Below are positions 15,811 through 23,644 of a DNA stretch of 32,533 bases, piece by piece. The stretch comes from Planctomycetaceae bacterium. Lineage in GTDB: Bacteria > Planctomycetota > Planctomycetia > Pirellulales > Pirellulaceae. The stretch is taken from contig SKZY01000013.1 of assembly GCA_007127095.1 (NCBI GenBank), forward strand, positions 1-32,533. Direction: 5' to 3'. Under the pieces are notes generated by a model. It was given only the letters and a program-made list of their open reading frames with translations, made no database searches and was not told the origin of the DNA. The position numbers and the translations under genes were made by a program. The first letter of the stretch is position 1. Every line of letters begins with the position of its first letter.

Positions 15811-15886
15811 CGCTACAGGTATGAAGCAATAGCGATTTTCCGCCGCAGATCGTCAGCTTTTGAATCCGCGTCATCAGGGAGGAACC

Positions 15887-18800
15887 ATGACATCGAAGTC
15901 GAGCGAAGATCAACCGCAACCGGGCACCGCCGAGACGGCGGACTCAGATCGCGATCAGCCACGGGATCTGACTTGCGAGCCTCAGCAGGCGGTCGATCAG
16001 GGTGACGCCGATTCGGCGGTTCAGCTCGATCTATTGCTGAGCGTTTATGACACGCTGCTCGATCGTTACATGCCGCCGTTGATCTTGATCGACGGTCGTC
16101 GACGGGTGATCGACACGTTCGCGGGGGCGGACCGATTTCTGCGTTTCGGCTCGCGTCGCCCCTCGCAGAACCTACTCGAATTGCTGATCGAACCGCTGCG
16201 ATCCCCGGTCGCCGATGCTTGCTCGCACTGTGGCGCGACCGGCCAATCGGTATTGACCGAGCCGATCGTGGTCACTTTGGCCGATTCGATCCAAGACCCA
16301 CTCGACCGTGGTCTGCCGGCGACGGGTGACGCCGCCAGTTTTGACCGCGTTCGGGCGCGGGTTACACCGGTTCCGCACCGTCGCAGCGACCTGCCGTTTT
16401 TCTCGGTGCAGTTCGAACCGGCTGAGACGTCGGGAACGGGGCTATCGGTCGCCTTGCCCGTGCGACACCCGGAGGCGCAGAAATTGTCGCGACGGCAGGT
16501 CGACTTTACCCGCAATGCCCCCAGTGTCGTTCGCGAACCGGGCGAATGGCTCAATCGGGCGGCGGGCGAAGCCGACGGCATGTTGTCGTTAATCGAGTTG
16601 ACCGGCGTAGCGGTTATTTTCCTTGACGGTGACCTGCGGATTCGCCGCTTCACGCGCCCCGCGGGCCGGCTTTTCGGCCTGCTGCCACACGACATCGGCC
16701 GCCCAATCCAGACGTTCGCCGGGGCGATCGAGTCGACCGACATGGTCGACCGTCTGCGGCAAGTGATCCAGACCGGTGACGCCGATGAGTTCGAAATTCA
16801 CCAGCCCAAACTCGGCAAATACATCGTCGCGCGAGCCGTCTCCGGCGGCGGCAACGTCGATGACGGTTTGGTGTTGACGCTGATCGATCTCTCATCGCAG
16901 GAACAGCGGCACCGCGAGGTTCAACAGCTATCCAGCATTGTCCATTCGAGTGCCGATGCGATCATCAGTCGCGATTGTGACAATCGGATCGTGACCTGGA
17001 ACGCCGCTGCCGAGGAGATGTACGGGTATGCCGCCGATGAGGTGATCGGCAAGACGATCGATCTGCTCGTTCCCGATACCGAGTCGGTCGAGCAACTCAA
17101 TGTCCAACGGGTCTTCGGACGCGACCCACACATCGATCACTTCGAGTCGTCGCGAAAGACGAAGGGCGGGAAACTGACTCGGGTTTCCGTCAGGCTGTCA
17201 CCGATCTACGACGACGAAAATCGGGTCGTCGGCCTGTCGACGATCGAACGTGACATGTCCGAAAAGGTGGAACTGGTCGCCAAGCTCTCGCAAAGCGAGC
17301 GGATTCTGCAGGCGTATTACGAACAGTCACCGGAGCTCTATTGCACGCTTGACATTTCCAGCGGGTTGATCACCGATTGCAACGAGGCGATGGTACGACG
17401 ACTCGAGGTGCCCAAGGATGAAATCGTCGGCCGCTCGGTACTCGATTTCCAAACCGAAGCGACACGGGAAAAGGCCCGCCACTGCATCGAACGTCTCCGT
17501 GAGACCGGGATGCTTCACGGAGAAGAACTCGAACTGCGGCGGAGTGGTGGCGAGGCGCTGCCGGTTTCACTCTGCGCCACCGGCATCTTCGATACCGGTG
17601 GTCGGATCGTCGGCGCCCGAGGCGTGTGGCGTGACCTGTCGGCGTTGCGGGTCAAGGACGAACTGATCCGCAAGGGCGAGGCTCGTTATCGCCAAGCGTT
17701 CCAAACCAGCGCGATCGGGATCGCCCATTGCGATCTGGACGGGAAGTACACATTAGCCAACAAGCGATTGTGTGACATCCTTGGCTATTCGTTCGAGGAA
17801 CTTTCGCGACTCACTTTTGGAGAAATCACCCACCCCGAAGACCTGAGTCACGAACTCGAGCTGCGGCGGCGACTGATCGCCGGAGAGATCGACACGTACA
17901 AGCTCGAAAAACGGTATGTCCGACGGTCCGGGGGTGAGGTTTGGGTATCGGTGTTCGTCTCGCTCGAACGCGATTCGGGCGGCAAGCCGTACGCCAGCCA
18001 CTCCTACGTCGAGGACATCTCGTCCCGTAAGGAACTGGAGAGCGAATTGCGGTCGGCGATCCAGCAGCGAGACCAATTCTTGGCGATGTTGTCACATGAG
18101 CTACGTAATCCGCTCGGCGCGATCCTCAACACCTGTGCCGTGGTGACTCGGCGAAAGGGGTTTGCCAAGCCGATGCAAAACGCGATCTCGATCGTCACCC
18201 GGCAGGCCCGCCAGATGGCCGACCTGCTCGACGACCTGCTCGACGTCAGCCGAATCACGACCGGAAAGATCAAGCTGGAAAAGACACCGATCGATCTCGC
18301 CCAGGTCGCCGATGAGGCGATCGAATCGCAGCAATCTCTGGCGGCGTCCCGCGGTCAGCGTCTCGCGGTTACTTACTGCGACGAGGCGTTGCAGGTATTC
18401 GGCGATCGCAGCCGGCTTGTTCAGGTCGTCGTCAACCTGCTCAACAACGCGATCAAGTACACCGGTGACGGTGGACTGATCACGGTGACACTCGAGAAGA
18501 TGGGACGGACCGGCCGGATCCGTGTCAAGGACAACGGTGTCGGCCTCGAACCCGAACAGATCGAGTCGTTATTCGAGATGTTCGCTCAGAAAAATGCGAC
18601 CCTCGATCGTTCCGGCGGCGGGATGGGGCTGGGGTTGCACCTGGTGAGGAAATTGGTCGATTTCCATTCGGGGCGAGTGATCGGGCGGAGTGAAGGATTG
18701 GGCAAAGGGAGTGAATTCATTGTCGAACTGCCGCTCTCGTCACGACGATCGGCTGCCGACCGGACTGGCCCCGTGCCTCGCTTACCAAGGCGATCGAAAG

Positions 18801-19156
18801 TCAAGCGGATCGTTGTCGTCGAGGACATCGATGACGCCCGCAATATGCTCGTCGCGCTACTCGAGGCCGACAACTACCAAGTCAGTTCGGCGGCCGATGG
18901 CGAAGCCGGCTTACAGATGATCCTCCGCGAACAACCCGACTTGGCGATCGTCGATATCGGGTTGCCAAAACTTGACGGCTACCAGGTGGCTCGTGAAGTT
19001 CGCACCCGCATGCCCGAGTCGCAGATTCGCTTGATCGCGTTGACCGGCTATGGGCAGGAATCGGATCACGAATTGGTGATTAATGCCGGCTTCGACACGC
19101 ACTTGGTCAAGCCGTTGAATCACACACGACTCGAAAAAATCCTCGCCGGGACCTAA
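15887..19156 (+). CDS. Multi-PAS hybrid histidine kinase with C-terminal receiver
   Basis: A 1089-residue sensor without transmembrane segments. A low-complexity N-terminus (1-40) is followed by two PAS-like domains (about 45-180 and 230-340) of the type found in CheB-CheR-PAS chimeras (LLDRYMPPLILIDGRRRVID; VAVIFLDGDLRIRRFTRPAG). Three ordinary PAS domains follow at about 345-460, 470-590 and 600-715. The HisKA H-box is SHELRNP with phospho-acceptor His737. The HATPase domain has the N-box LLNNAIKYT, DNGVGL and GGGMGLGL (to about 950). The receiver (about 970-1085) has Glu979/Asp980, phospho-Asp1023 in VDIGLP, Thr1053 and Lys1075. ATG 15887 is chosen over an upstream TTG because of the strong AGGGAGGA site. 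The divergent CsrA-receiver protein is the obvious candidate for onward phosphotransfer, although a separate HPt step may be needed. Signals are presumably cytoplasmic. Confidence 0.93.
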   Translation: MTSKSSEDQPQPGTAETADSDRDQPRDLTCEPQQAVDQGDADSAVQLDLLLSVYDTLLDRYMPPLILIDGRRRVIDTFAGADRFLRFGSRRPSQNLLELLIEPLRSPVADACSHCGATGQSVLTEPIVVTLADSIQDPLDRGLPATGDAASFDRVRARVTPVPHRRSDLPFFSVQFEPAETSGTGLSVALPVRHPEAQKLSRRQVDFTRNAPSVVREPGEWLNRAAGEADGMLSLIELTGVAVIFLDGDLRIRRFTRPAGRLFGLLPHDIGRPIQTFAGAIESTDMVDRLRQVIQTGDADEFEIHQPKLGKYIVARAVSGGGNVDDGLVLTLIDLSSQEQRHREVQQLSSIVHSSADAIISRDCDNRIVTWNAAAEEMYGYAADEVIGKTIDLLVPDTESVEQLNVQRVFGRDPHIDHFESSRKTKGGKLTRVSVRLSPIYDDENRVVGLSTIERDMSEKVELVAKLSQSERILQAYYEQSPELYCTLDISSGLITDCNEAMVRRLEVPKDEIVGRSVLDFQTEATREKARHCIERLRETGMLHGEELELRRSGGEALPVSLCATGIFDTGGRIVGARGVWRDLSALRVKDELIRKGEARYRQAFQTSAIGIAHCDLDGKYTLANKRLCDILGYSFEELSRLTFGEITHPEDLSHELELRRRLIAGEIDTYKLEKRYVRRSGGEVWVSVFVSLERDSGGKPYASHSYVEDISSRKELESELRSAIQQRDQFLAMLSHELRNPLGAILNTCAVVTRRKGFAKPMQNAISIVTRQARQMADLLDDLLDVSRITTGKIKLEKTPIDLAQVADEAIESQQSLAASRGQRLAVTYCDEALQVFGDRSRLVQVVVNLLNNAIKYTGDGGLITVTLEKMGRTGRIRVKDNGVGLEPEQIESLFEMFAQKNATLDRSGGGMGLGLHLVRKLVDFHSGRVIGRSEGLGKGSEFIVELPLSSRRSAADRTGPVPRLPRRSKVKRIVVVEDIDDARNMLVALLEADNYQVSSAADGEAGLQMILREQPDLAIVDIGLPKLDGYQVAREVRTRMPESQIRLIALTGYGQESDHELVINAGFDTHLVKPLNHTRLEKILAGT

Positions 19157-19168
19157 ATCCCGGCGAGG
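19141..19168 (+). terminator. Stem-loop over the hybrid kinase stop codon
   Basis: Perfect 11-bp arms CCTCGCCGGGA (19141-19151) and TCCCGGCGAGG (19158-19168) enclose a 6-nt loop that contains the TAA stop. No T-run follows, so it is either a Rho-dependent or RNA-stabilising 3' hairpin rather than a classical intrinsic terminator. Confidence 0.55.
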
Positions 19169-19193
19169 ACATCGGATTGAGAAACGGAGACGG

Positions 19194-19220
19194 GGTTAGC
19201 CCGGCCGAAGCTTGCTAACC
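19194..19220. other. Second hairpin between convergent genes
   Basis: GGTTAGC (19194-19200) and GCTAACC (19214-19220) form a 7-bp stem with a 13-nt loop in the 177-bp gap between the hybrid kinase and the convergent RNA-binding-protein gene. It could help end transcription from the RRM gene on the minus strand. No poly-T run is present. Confidence 0.35.
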
Positions 19221-19333
19221 GGTCGGTGGCGAGTCCGAAAGAGGACGGCTTGCCGCCGTAAATGCTTCGATTTCTCCTGGCCTACCGCGTGTCGGCGGTA
19301 CGGGCGATCCGTAAAACTTGCTGACAGCCCCGA

Positions 19334-19675
19334 TTAATAATCGCGATCACGTCCGCCACCGCCGCCGCCGCGGTAGCCGCCGCCACCACCACCGCCACGG
19401 TATCCGCCGCCGCCACCGCCACCGCGGCGTTCTTCACGCGGCCGAGCTTCGTTGACGGTCAACGTCCGTCCCGACAGCTCACGCCCGTTGAGCGCCTCGA
19501 TCGCTTCGTCAGCGCCGCTATCCATTTCGACGAACGCAAAGCCGCGACTGCGACCCGTTTCTCGATCGGAAACGACCGACGCATTGGCAACCTCGCCGAA
19601 CTCCCCGAACGTGTCGCGAAGTTCGTCCGATGTCGTGTTGAACGACAAATTGCCAACGTAAATTCTCTTACCCAT
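19334..19675 (-). CDS. RRM glycine-rich RNA-binding protein
   Basis: A 113-residue protein. A single RNA recognition motif spans residues 3-80, with RNP2 IYVGNL and RNP1 RGFAFVEM carrying the aromatic RNA-stacking residues. The C-terminal 30 residues are a glycine-rich tail with repeated GGGGGYRG units, ending RDRDY. It resembles the cyanobacterial Rbp and plant glycine-rich RNA-binding proteins, which bind single-stranded RNA and often respond to cold. AGGA lies about 9 nt before the ATG at 19675. The gene converges on the hybrid kinase, and a gene-free 586-bp region precedes it on its own strand, leaving room for a long regulated leader. The Gly tail is encoded by a GC-rich repetitive stretch at about 19340-19430 that may vary in length. 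Confidence 0.93.
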   Translation of the reverse strand: MGKRIYVGNLSFNTTSDELRDTFGEFGEVANASVVSDRETGRSRGFAFVEMDSGADEAIEALNGRELSGRTLTVNEARPREERRGGGGGGGYRGGGGGGGYRGGGGGGRDRDY

Positions 19676-20261
19676 CTCTCAATCCTTGGGCCCGGTTCGT
19701 GGACCCCTACCATAGGCCAAAACTTACGGGCCATGGCCAAAACGCTTGACCATCGCCCGCCGCCATGCGATCGAGAACCGACAAGAAGTTGGCTGCCGAC
19801 AATTACCGGCACGCACAGCCCAACGTGACGATGGTTCGACTCGACGAGCAAGCACTCGCACGGAGAACCACAGGGCGGATGGGCCTGAGTGACGGAATAC
19901 TCAGCGCCGATTCAGCAAATCCAGCGAAGACAAAAACGGGGCCGACCAAAATGCTTGGAAAACGGGCAACCCGGAAAGCCATCGGCGAAAGACCGAGAAG
20001 GCAATGAGTTGTTGGAGCTAACGTTCTCGGAAGTCTCTTTCCCTGGCGCGGAAATGCTTGGTGGACCGTTCCACCGCCGACGAGTGTACACGATCGGCAG
20101 CGGCCATTGACAGATAAAGTGACCGATTTTTTTCCGTTTGCTCGTCACCCGTTTTTTCTCTTCCCGCCCGCCTCCAGCGAGTTATCTTGTCGGTTCGCCA
20201 GTGCCCACCCAAGCGCTCGTCGTTACTCATCCATCCATTTCACGCCAACGGAGTCAATGCC
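19676..20261. other. Gene-free divergent region (586 bp)
   Basis: This lies between the RRM gene (minus) and the gene at 20262 (plus). It must hold promoters for both. A near-repeat GGCCAAAAC occurs at about 19716 and 19735. A TTGACA hexamer lies at 20107-20112, but no acceptable -10 follows at 16-18 bp. T-runs occur at 20127-20133 and 20151-20156. The frame at 19765-20007 shows no recognisable motif, and I do not call it a gene. Confidence 0.5.
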
Positions 20262-21068
20262 ATGTGGCCAACCAGCGAAGGGGAAAGAACCCTGCAGGGT
20301 ACGGAGGCGGTGTTGGTGGCCAACGCGATCGCCACAATGGTCGACGTATTGATCGAATTCTCGACCGCCGGTGATGAGCCTGACGGGTCCGAGGAGTCGA
20401 GCGATTCGGCGGTGCTGCATACCGGGATCTCGGTCTACGACTCGCTTTCGATCGGTCAGCGGATCGGACTCTTGCACCGCGCGGCCCGGCATCTGTTGAC
20501 CCCGGCACCGTTGCCCACCAGCATCCTCTCGGCGGTCGACGATGCCTCGGTCGCCGCGATTTTTTGCGAGATCCGTGATCAGGTGGGCATCGAGATCGAT
20601 TGCGCGATCGAGGATTCGCTAACGCCCCAACCGCCCGACCGCGCGACCACGGCCGTGCCTCCTGGGGCCGCGGCATGGTGGGCGGCTGACCCCGACACGG
20701 CTCCTTCGATCGCTTCGCAAAAATGGAGACGCTGGGTCGTTAAAGCCTGCCAAGAAGTGCTCGGCGATGTCGATTGGCAATGGCCGACGACGGACCGGGA
20801 ACTCGGTTCGGTAGAGTCGTCCGACTGGGATTTGTGGGTCGAGTGCCTCGCCTCAGCAATCCTCTGGGATCGCGATTTCGAGTTCATCGAAACCTTTTTG
20901 GACGCCGAGCCCGATGCCGCCCGGTCGCGTCGACTCGCTTTGGGAATCGCCGACGAGTACTTCGTCTCCCCAGCGCCAGACCCGCTGCCGTCGCGAGTCG
21001 ATTCCGTGGTGACCGAAATCCGCAAAATCGTTCGACCGTTTCTCGCAGCCGACGACTCGCCCCGCTGA
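20262..21068 (+). CDS. Soluble protein of unknown function
   Basis: A 268-residue, acidic, Asp/Ala/Ser-rich protein with no signal peptide or membrane helix. I do not recognise a family. Helical segments dominate (TEAVLVANAIATMVDVLIEF, LSIGQRIGLLHRAARHLL), with a Trp-rich middle (PGAAAWWAADPD, RRWVVKACQEVLGDVDWQW, DWDLWVECLASAILWD) and a conserved-looking end (LGIADEYFVSPAPDPLPSRV, then IRKIVRPFL). ATG at 20262 is preferred over a start 25 codons upstream: the extension is Ser/Arg/Pro-rich and non-globular, and GGAG lies 11 nt upstream of 20262. It precedes the DUF1549 operon by 201 bp and may be independent of it. Confidence 0.75.
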   Translation: MWPTSEGERTLQGTEAVLVANAIATMVDVLIEFSTAGDEPDGSEESSDSAVLHTGISVYDSLSIGQRIGLLHRAARHLLTPAPLPTSILSAVDDASVAAIFCEIRDQVGIEIDCAIEDSLTPQPPDRATTAVPPGAAAWWAADPDTAPSIASQKWRRWVVKACQEVLGDVDWQWPTTDRELGSVESSDWDLWVECLASAILWDRDFEFIETFLDAEPDAARSRRLALGIADEYFVSPAPDPLPSRVDSVVTEIRKIVRPFLAADDSPR

Positions 21069-21269
21069 CCGCTTGGTGATGTGCGAGAAATGGTTTCCGG
21101 CGATTCGTCCCATTATGCGTGGGATCGCATCCGTACATTCTTCCTGCGCAGCGCTAAGGGGGGCGAATTCCTTGCAAGCCGGCCGGTGGGGCGTTAGGCT
21201 CGTCAGAGTGGCTTGCTCCCACGGCCCTCCTTCACGCTTTGCCCTCCACCCTCCTGCCCCGATTCTGCT

Positions 21270-23636
21270 GTGCGCTGCCCGATCCTCTTTCGCTCGCTGA
21301 TCTCGGCCGTTTCGTTTTTCTGCCTGATGGCGAGCGACCAAGTTGCTGGTATAGCTCCCCTTCAAGCCGCTGAGGTCCCGTCGTTCACCAACGATGTCCA
21401 GCCGATTCTGACTCGGTACAACTGCAATTCCGGCGGCTGTCACGGCAAATTGGCGGGGCAGAATGGGTTCCGGCTGTCGCTCCGTGGCTACGCCCCCGAA
21501 GACGACCACAAATCGCTCGAGCAAGCCGAATTGGGACGGCGGATCAATCTGCTGGCCCCCGAGCAAAGTCTGATCTTGCAAAAGGCCACCGGCAAGGTTT
21601 CCCACGGCGGCGGCCAACTGTTCGAATCCGACAGCCTTCCCTACAAGACGTTGACCGCCTGGATCGAAAACGGGGCCCCCGGTCTTCGTGAAGACGAACC
21701 GCGGGTCACCGAAATCGCCACCAGCCCGACCAACGTCACGCTCACTCCAGGCGATCGACAACGGCTTGAAGTCCGGGCGACCTACAGTGACGGTTCCCAA
21801 CGGGACGTGACCTCATTGGCCCAGTTCCACTCCAACGATACGGCCTTCGCCACGGTCAGCCCCGAGGGGCAACTCGCGGCCGAGCGGCATGGTGAGGTTT
21901 CGATCGTGGTCTCGTTCCAGGGATTGGTCGATACCGTCGTCCTGACGATGCCCTACGAACACCAGATCGATCCGGAGGACTTTGCCGCCCGCTCGAATTT
22001 CATCGACGACCATGTGATGGAAAAACTGCGGTCGCTACGGATCCGACCCTCGCAATTGTGCGACGACACGACCTACCTGCGGCGGGTGATGCTCGACCTG
22101 ATCGGGACGTTGCCGGCGCCGGAGGAGGTTCAGCAGTTTCTCGCAGACCAGTCGTCCGATAAACGCGAACGCTTGGTCGATCGGCTGTTGGATCGACCCG
22201 AGTTCGTCGATTATTGGACCCTGCAACTGGGAGACCTACTGCAGAACCGAAAGGAACGTGACCACGACGTTCGCGGAGTGAAGGGGGTCCGTGGGATGCA
22301 CGCTTGGCTTCGCCGACAGGTGGCCGAGAATCGGCCCTGGAACGAGTTGGCTCATCAAGTCCTGACGGCCAGTGGCCCGAGCGATACCAACCCGGCGGTC
22401 GGCTACTTCGTGGTGACCGTCGGCGAGAAAGAAGCCAAAGATTCCGAAGTGGCTGACTCGGTTGCCCAGGCATTCTTGGGCACGCGGATCGGCTGTGCCA
22501 AGTGCCACAACCACCCGCTGGAAAAATACACCCAGGACGACTACTACCACTTCATCGCCTTCTTCTCGCAGGTCTCGTTGGATCGCAAGCCTCCGACCCA
22601 AGGCCCGACCGTCCTCAAACAGGGCACCCGACACCTGCGGAACCTCGAAAAGCGGCTTCAAAACGAAGAGCAAGAGTTGCAAAAGCTTCGCGAAGAAAAA
22701 GCCGAGGATCGTCAAATCGAGAAAAAGGTACAGCGGCTCAAACAGTTGCGAGACGAGATCCGCAGCGCCCGCGAAGCACCGCCGACGGTCAATCAACCTC
22801 GGACCGGACAGCCGTTGCCCCCCCAAACTTTGGACCGCGCGGCGATGGAGATTCCGCCTGGGGTCGATCCCCGAGTCTCGCTAGCCGAATGGATGACTTC
22901 TCCGGAAAACAAGGCCTTCGCTGGCTCGATGGTTAACCGGTTGTGGAAACACTTTTTTGCCGTCGGATTGGTCGAACCGGTCGATGACCTCCGCGATACC
23001 AACCCTCCCAGCAACGGTCCGCTGTTCGAGGCCCTGATCGCCGAATTGATCGACTCGAATTACGACCTGCGGCATGTCATGAAGCGGATCGTGACCTCCC
23101 GGACCTACCAACTCGACTCCGCCACTCTGCCCCAAAACGCCACCGACTCGCGGTTCTATTCGCACTACTACGCCAAGCGACTGCCGGGCGAGGTCCTGCT
23201 CGACGCCCTCGTCCAGGCGACCGGGGTACCTGAGACCTTTCCAGGCTATCCCCACGGCACCCGTGCCGCCCAGCTACCGGGCCCCCAGATCGATTCCTAC
23301 TTCCTGACCACCTTCGGCCGCTCGGAACGCGTGACTGCCTGTGCCTGCGAGCGTTCGGGCGAAGTGACCCTCTCGCAACTGTTGCACCTGCAAAACAGCG
23401 AGAATTTGCTCAGCAAGGTGCGTGCCCCTCAAGGCAACCTAGCCCGGTGGGTGGAGACGACCGAGTCGCCCGATGAGTTGATCGAGCAACTATTCCTAGC
23501 GACCTACAGTCGGCCGCCGAGCGACGCTGACCGAGAATTCCTCCGCCAGCAATTCGATGATGCCGATCGGATGGAAGTCGCCAGCGATCTGTTTTGGGCG
23601 CTGCTTAACGCTAAGGAATTCACCTTCAATCACTAA
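21270..23636 (+). CDS. DUF1549/DUF1553 protein with cytochrome-like and Ig-like domains
   Basis: A 788-residue exported protein of the planctomycete PSD1/DUF1549-DUF1553 family. A signal peptide (ILFRSLISAVSFFCLMAS to PLQAAE) is followed by a cytochrome-like domain with CNSGGCH (Cys52, Cys57, His58, so CX4CH rather than CX2CH). Next come a bacterial Ig-like segment (about 150-245: LTPGDRQRLEVRATYSDGSQ), DUF1549 with a classical CAKCH near residue 409, a charged coiled coil at about 455-500 (LEKRLQNEEQELQKLREEK), and DUF1553 (SLAEWMTSPENKAFAGSMVN to the end). GTG at 21270 gives a compact signal peptide; a TTG at 21213 would add 19 residues. The three-gene operon is common in planctomycetes, and its function is unproven, though redox or polysaccharide-related envelope roles have been suggested. 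The DUF1501 gene starts 8 bp after its stop. Confidence 0.93.
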   Translation: MRCPILFRSLISAVSFFCLMASDQVAGIAPLQAAEVPSFTNDVQPILTRYNCNSGGCHGKLAGQNGFRLSLRGYAPEDDHKSLEQAELGRRINLLAPEQSLILQKATGKVSHGGGQLFESDSLPYKTLTAWIENGAPGLREDEPRVTEIATSPTNVTLTPGDRQRLEVRATYSDGSQRDVTSLAQFHSNDTAFATVSPEGQLAAERHGEVSIVVSFQGLVDTVVLTMPYEHQIDPEDFAARSNFIDDHVMEKLRSLRIRPSQLCDDTTYLRRVMLDLIGTLPAPEEVQQFLADQSSDKRERLVDRLLDRPEFVDYWTLQLGDLLQNRKERDHDVRGVKGVRGMHAWLRRQVAENRPWNELAHQVLTASGPSDTNPAVGYFVVTVGEKEAKDSEVADSVAQAFLGTRIGCAKCHNHPLEKYTQDDYYHFIAFFSQVSLDRKPPTQGPTVLKQGTRHLRNLEKRLQNEEQELQKLREEKAEDRQIEKKVQRLKQLRDEIRSAREAPPTVNQPRTGQPLPPQTLDRAAMEIPPGVDPRVSLAEWMTSPENKAFAGSMVNRLWKHFFAVGLVEPVDDLRDTNPPSNGPLFEALIAELIDSNYDLRHVMKRIVTSRTYQLDSATLPQNATDSRFYSHYYAKRLPGEVLLDALVQATGVPETFPGYPHGTRAAQLPGPQIDSYFLTTFGRSERVTACACERSGEVTLSQLLHLQNSENLLSKVRAPQGNLARWVETTESPDELIEQLFLATYSRPPSDADREFLRQQFDDADRMEVASDLFWALLNAKEFTFNH

Positions 23637-23644
23637 CGGCCATC

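Noticed and set aside
15653-15919. 89-codon N-terminal extension of the CsrA-receiver protein
   Set aside because: The CsrA domain starts with its own Met and a good ribosome site, and the extension overlaps the kinase promoter and start.
19765-20007. 80-codon frame upstream of the RRM gene
   Set aside because: No ribosome site, no motif and an unlikely composition; treated as non-coding.
20107-20133. TTGACA promoter candidate
   Set aside because: Perfect -35 but only TTTTCC-like sequence at the -10 position.
20853-21800. 315-codon minus-strand frame
   Set aside because: It is antisense to two real plus-strand genes and the signal peptide of the DUF1549 protein; no domain seen.
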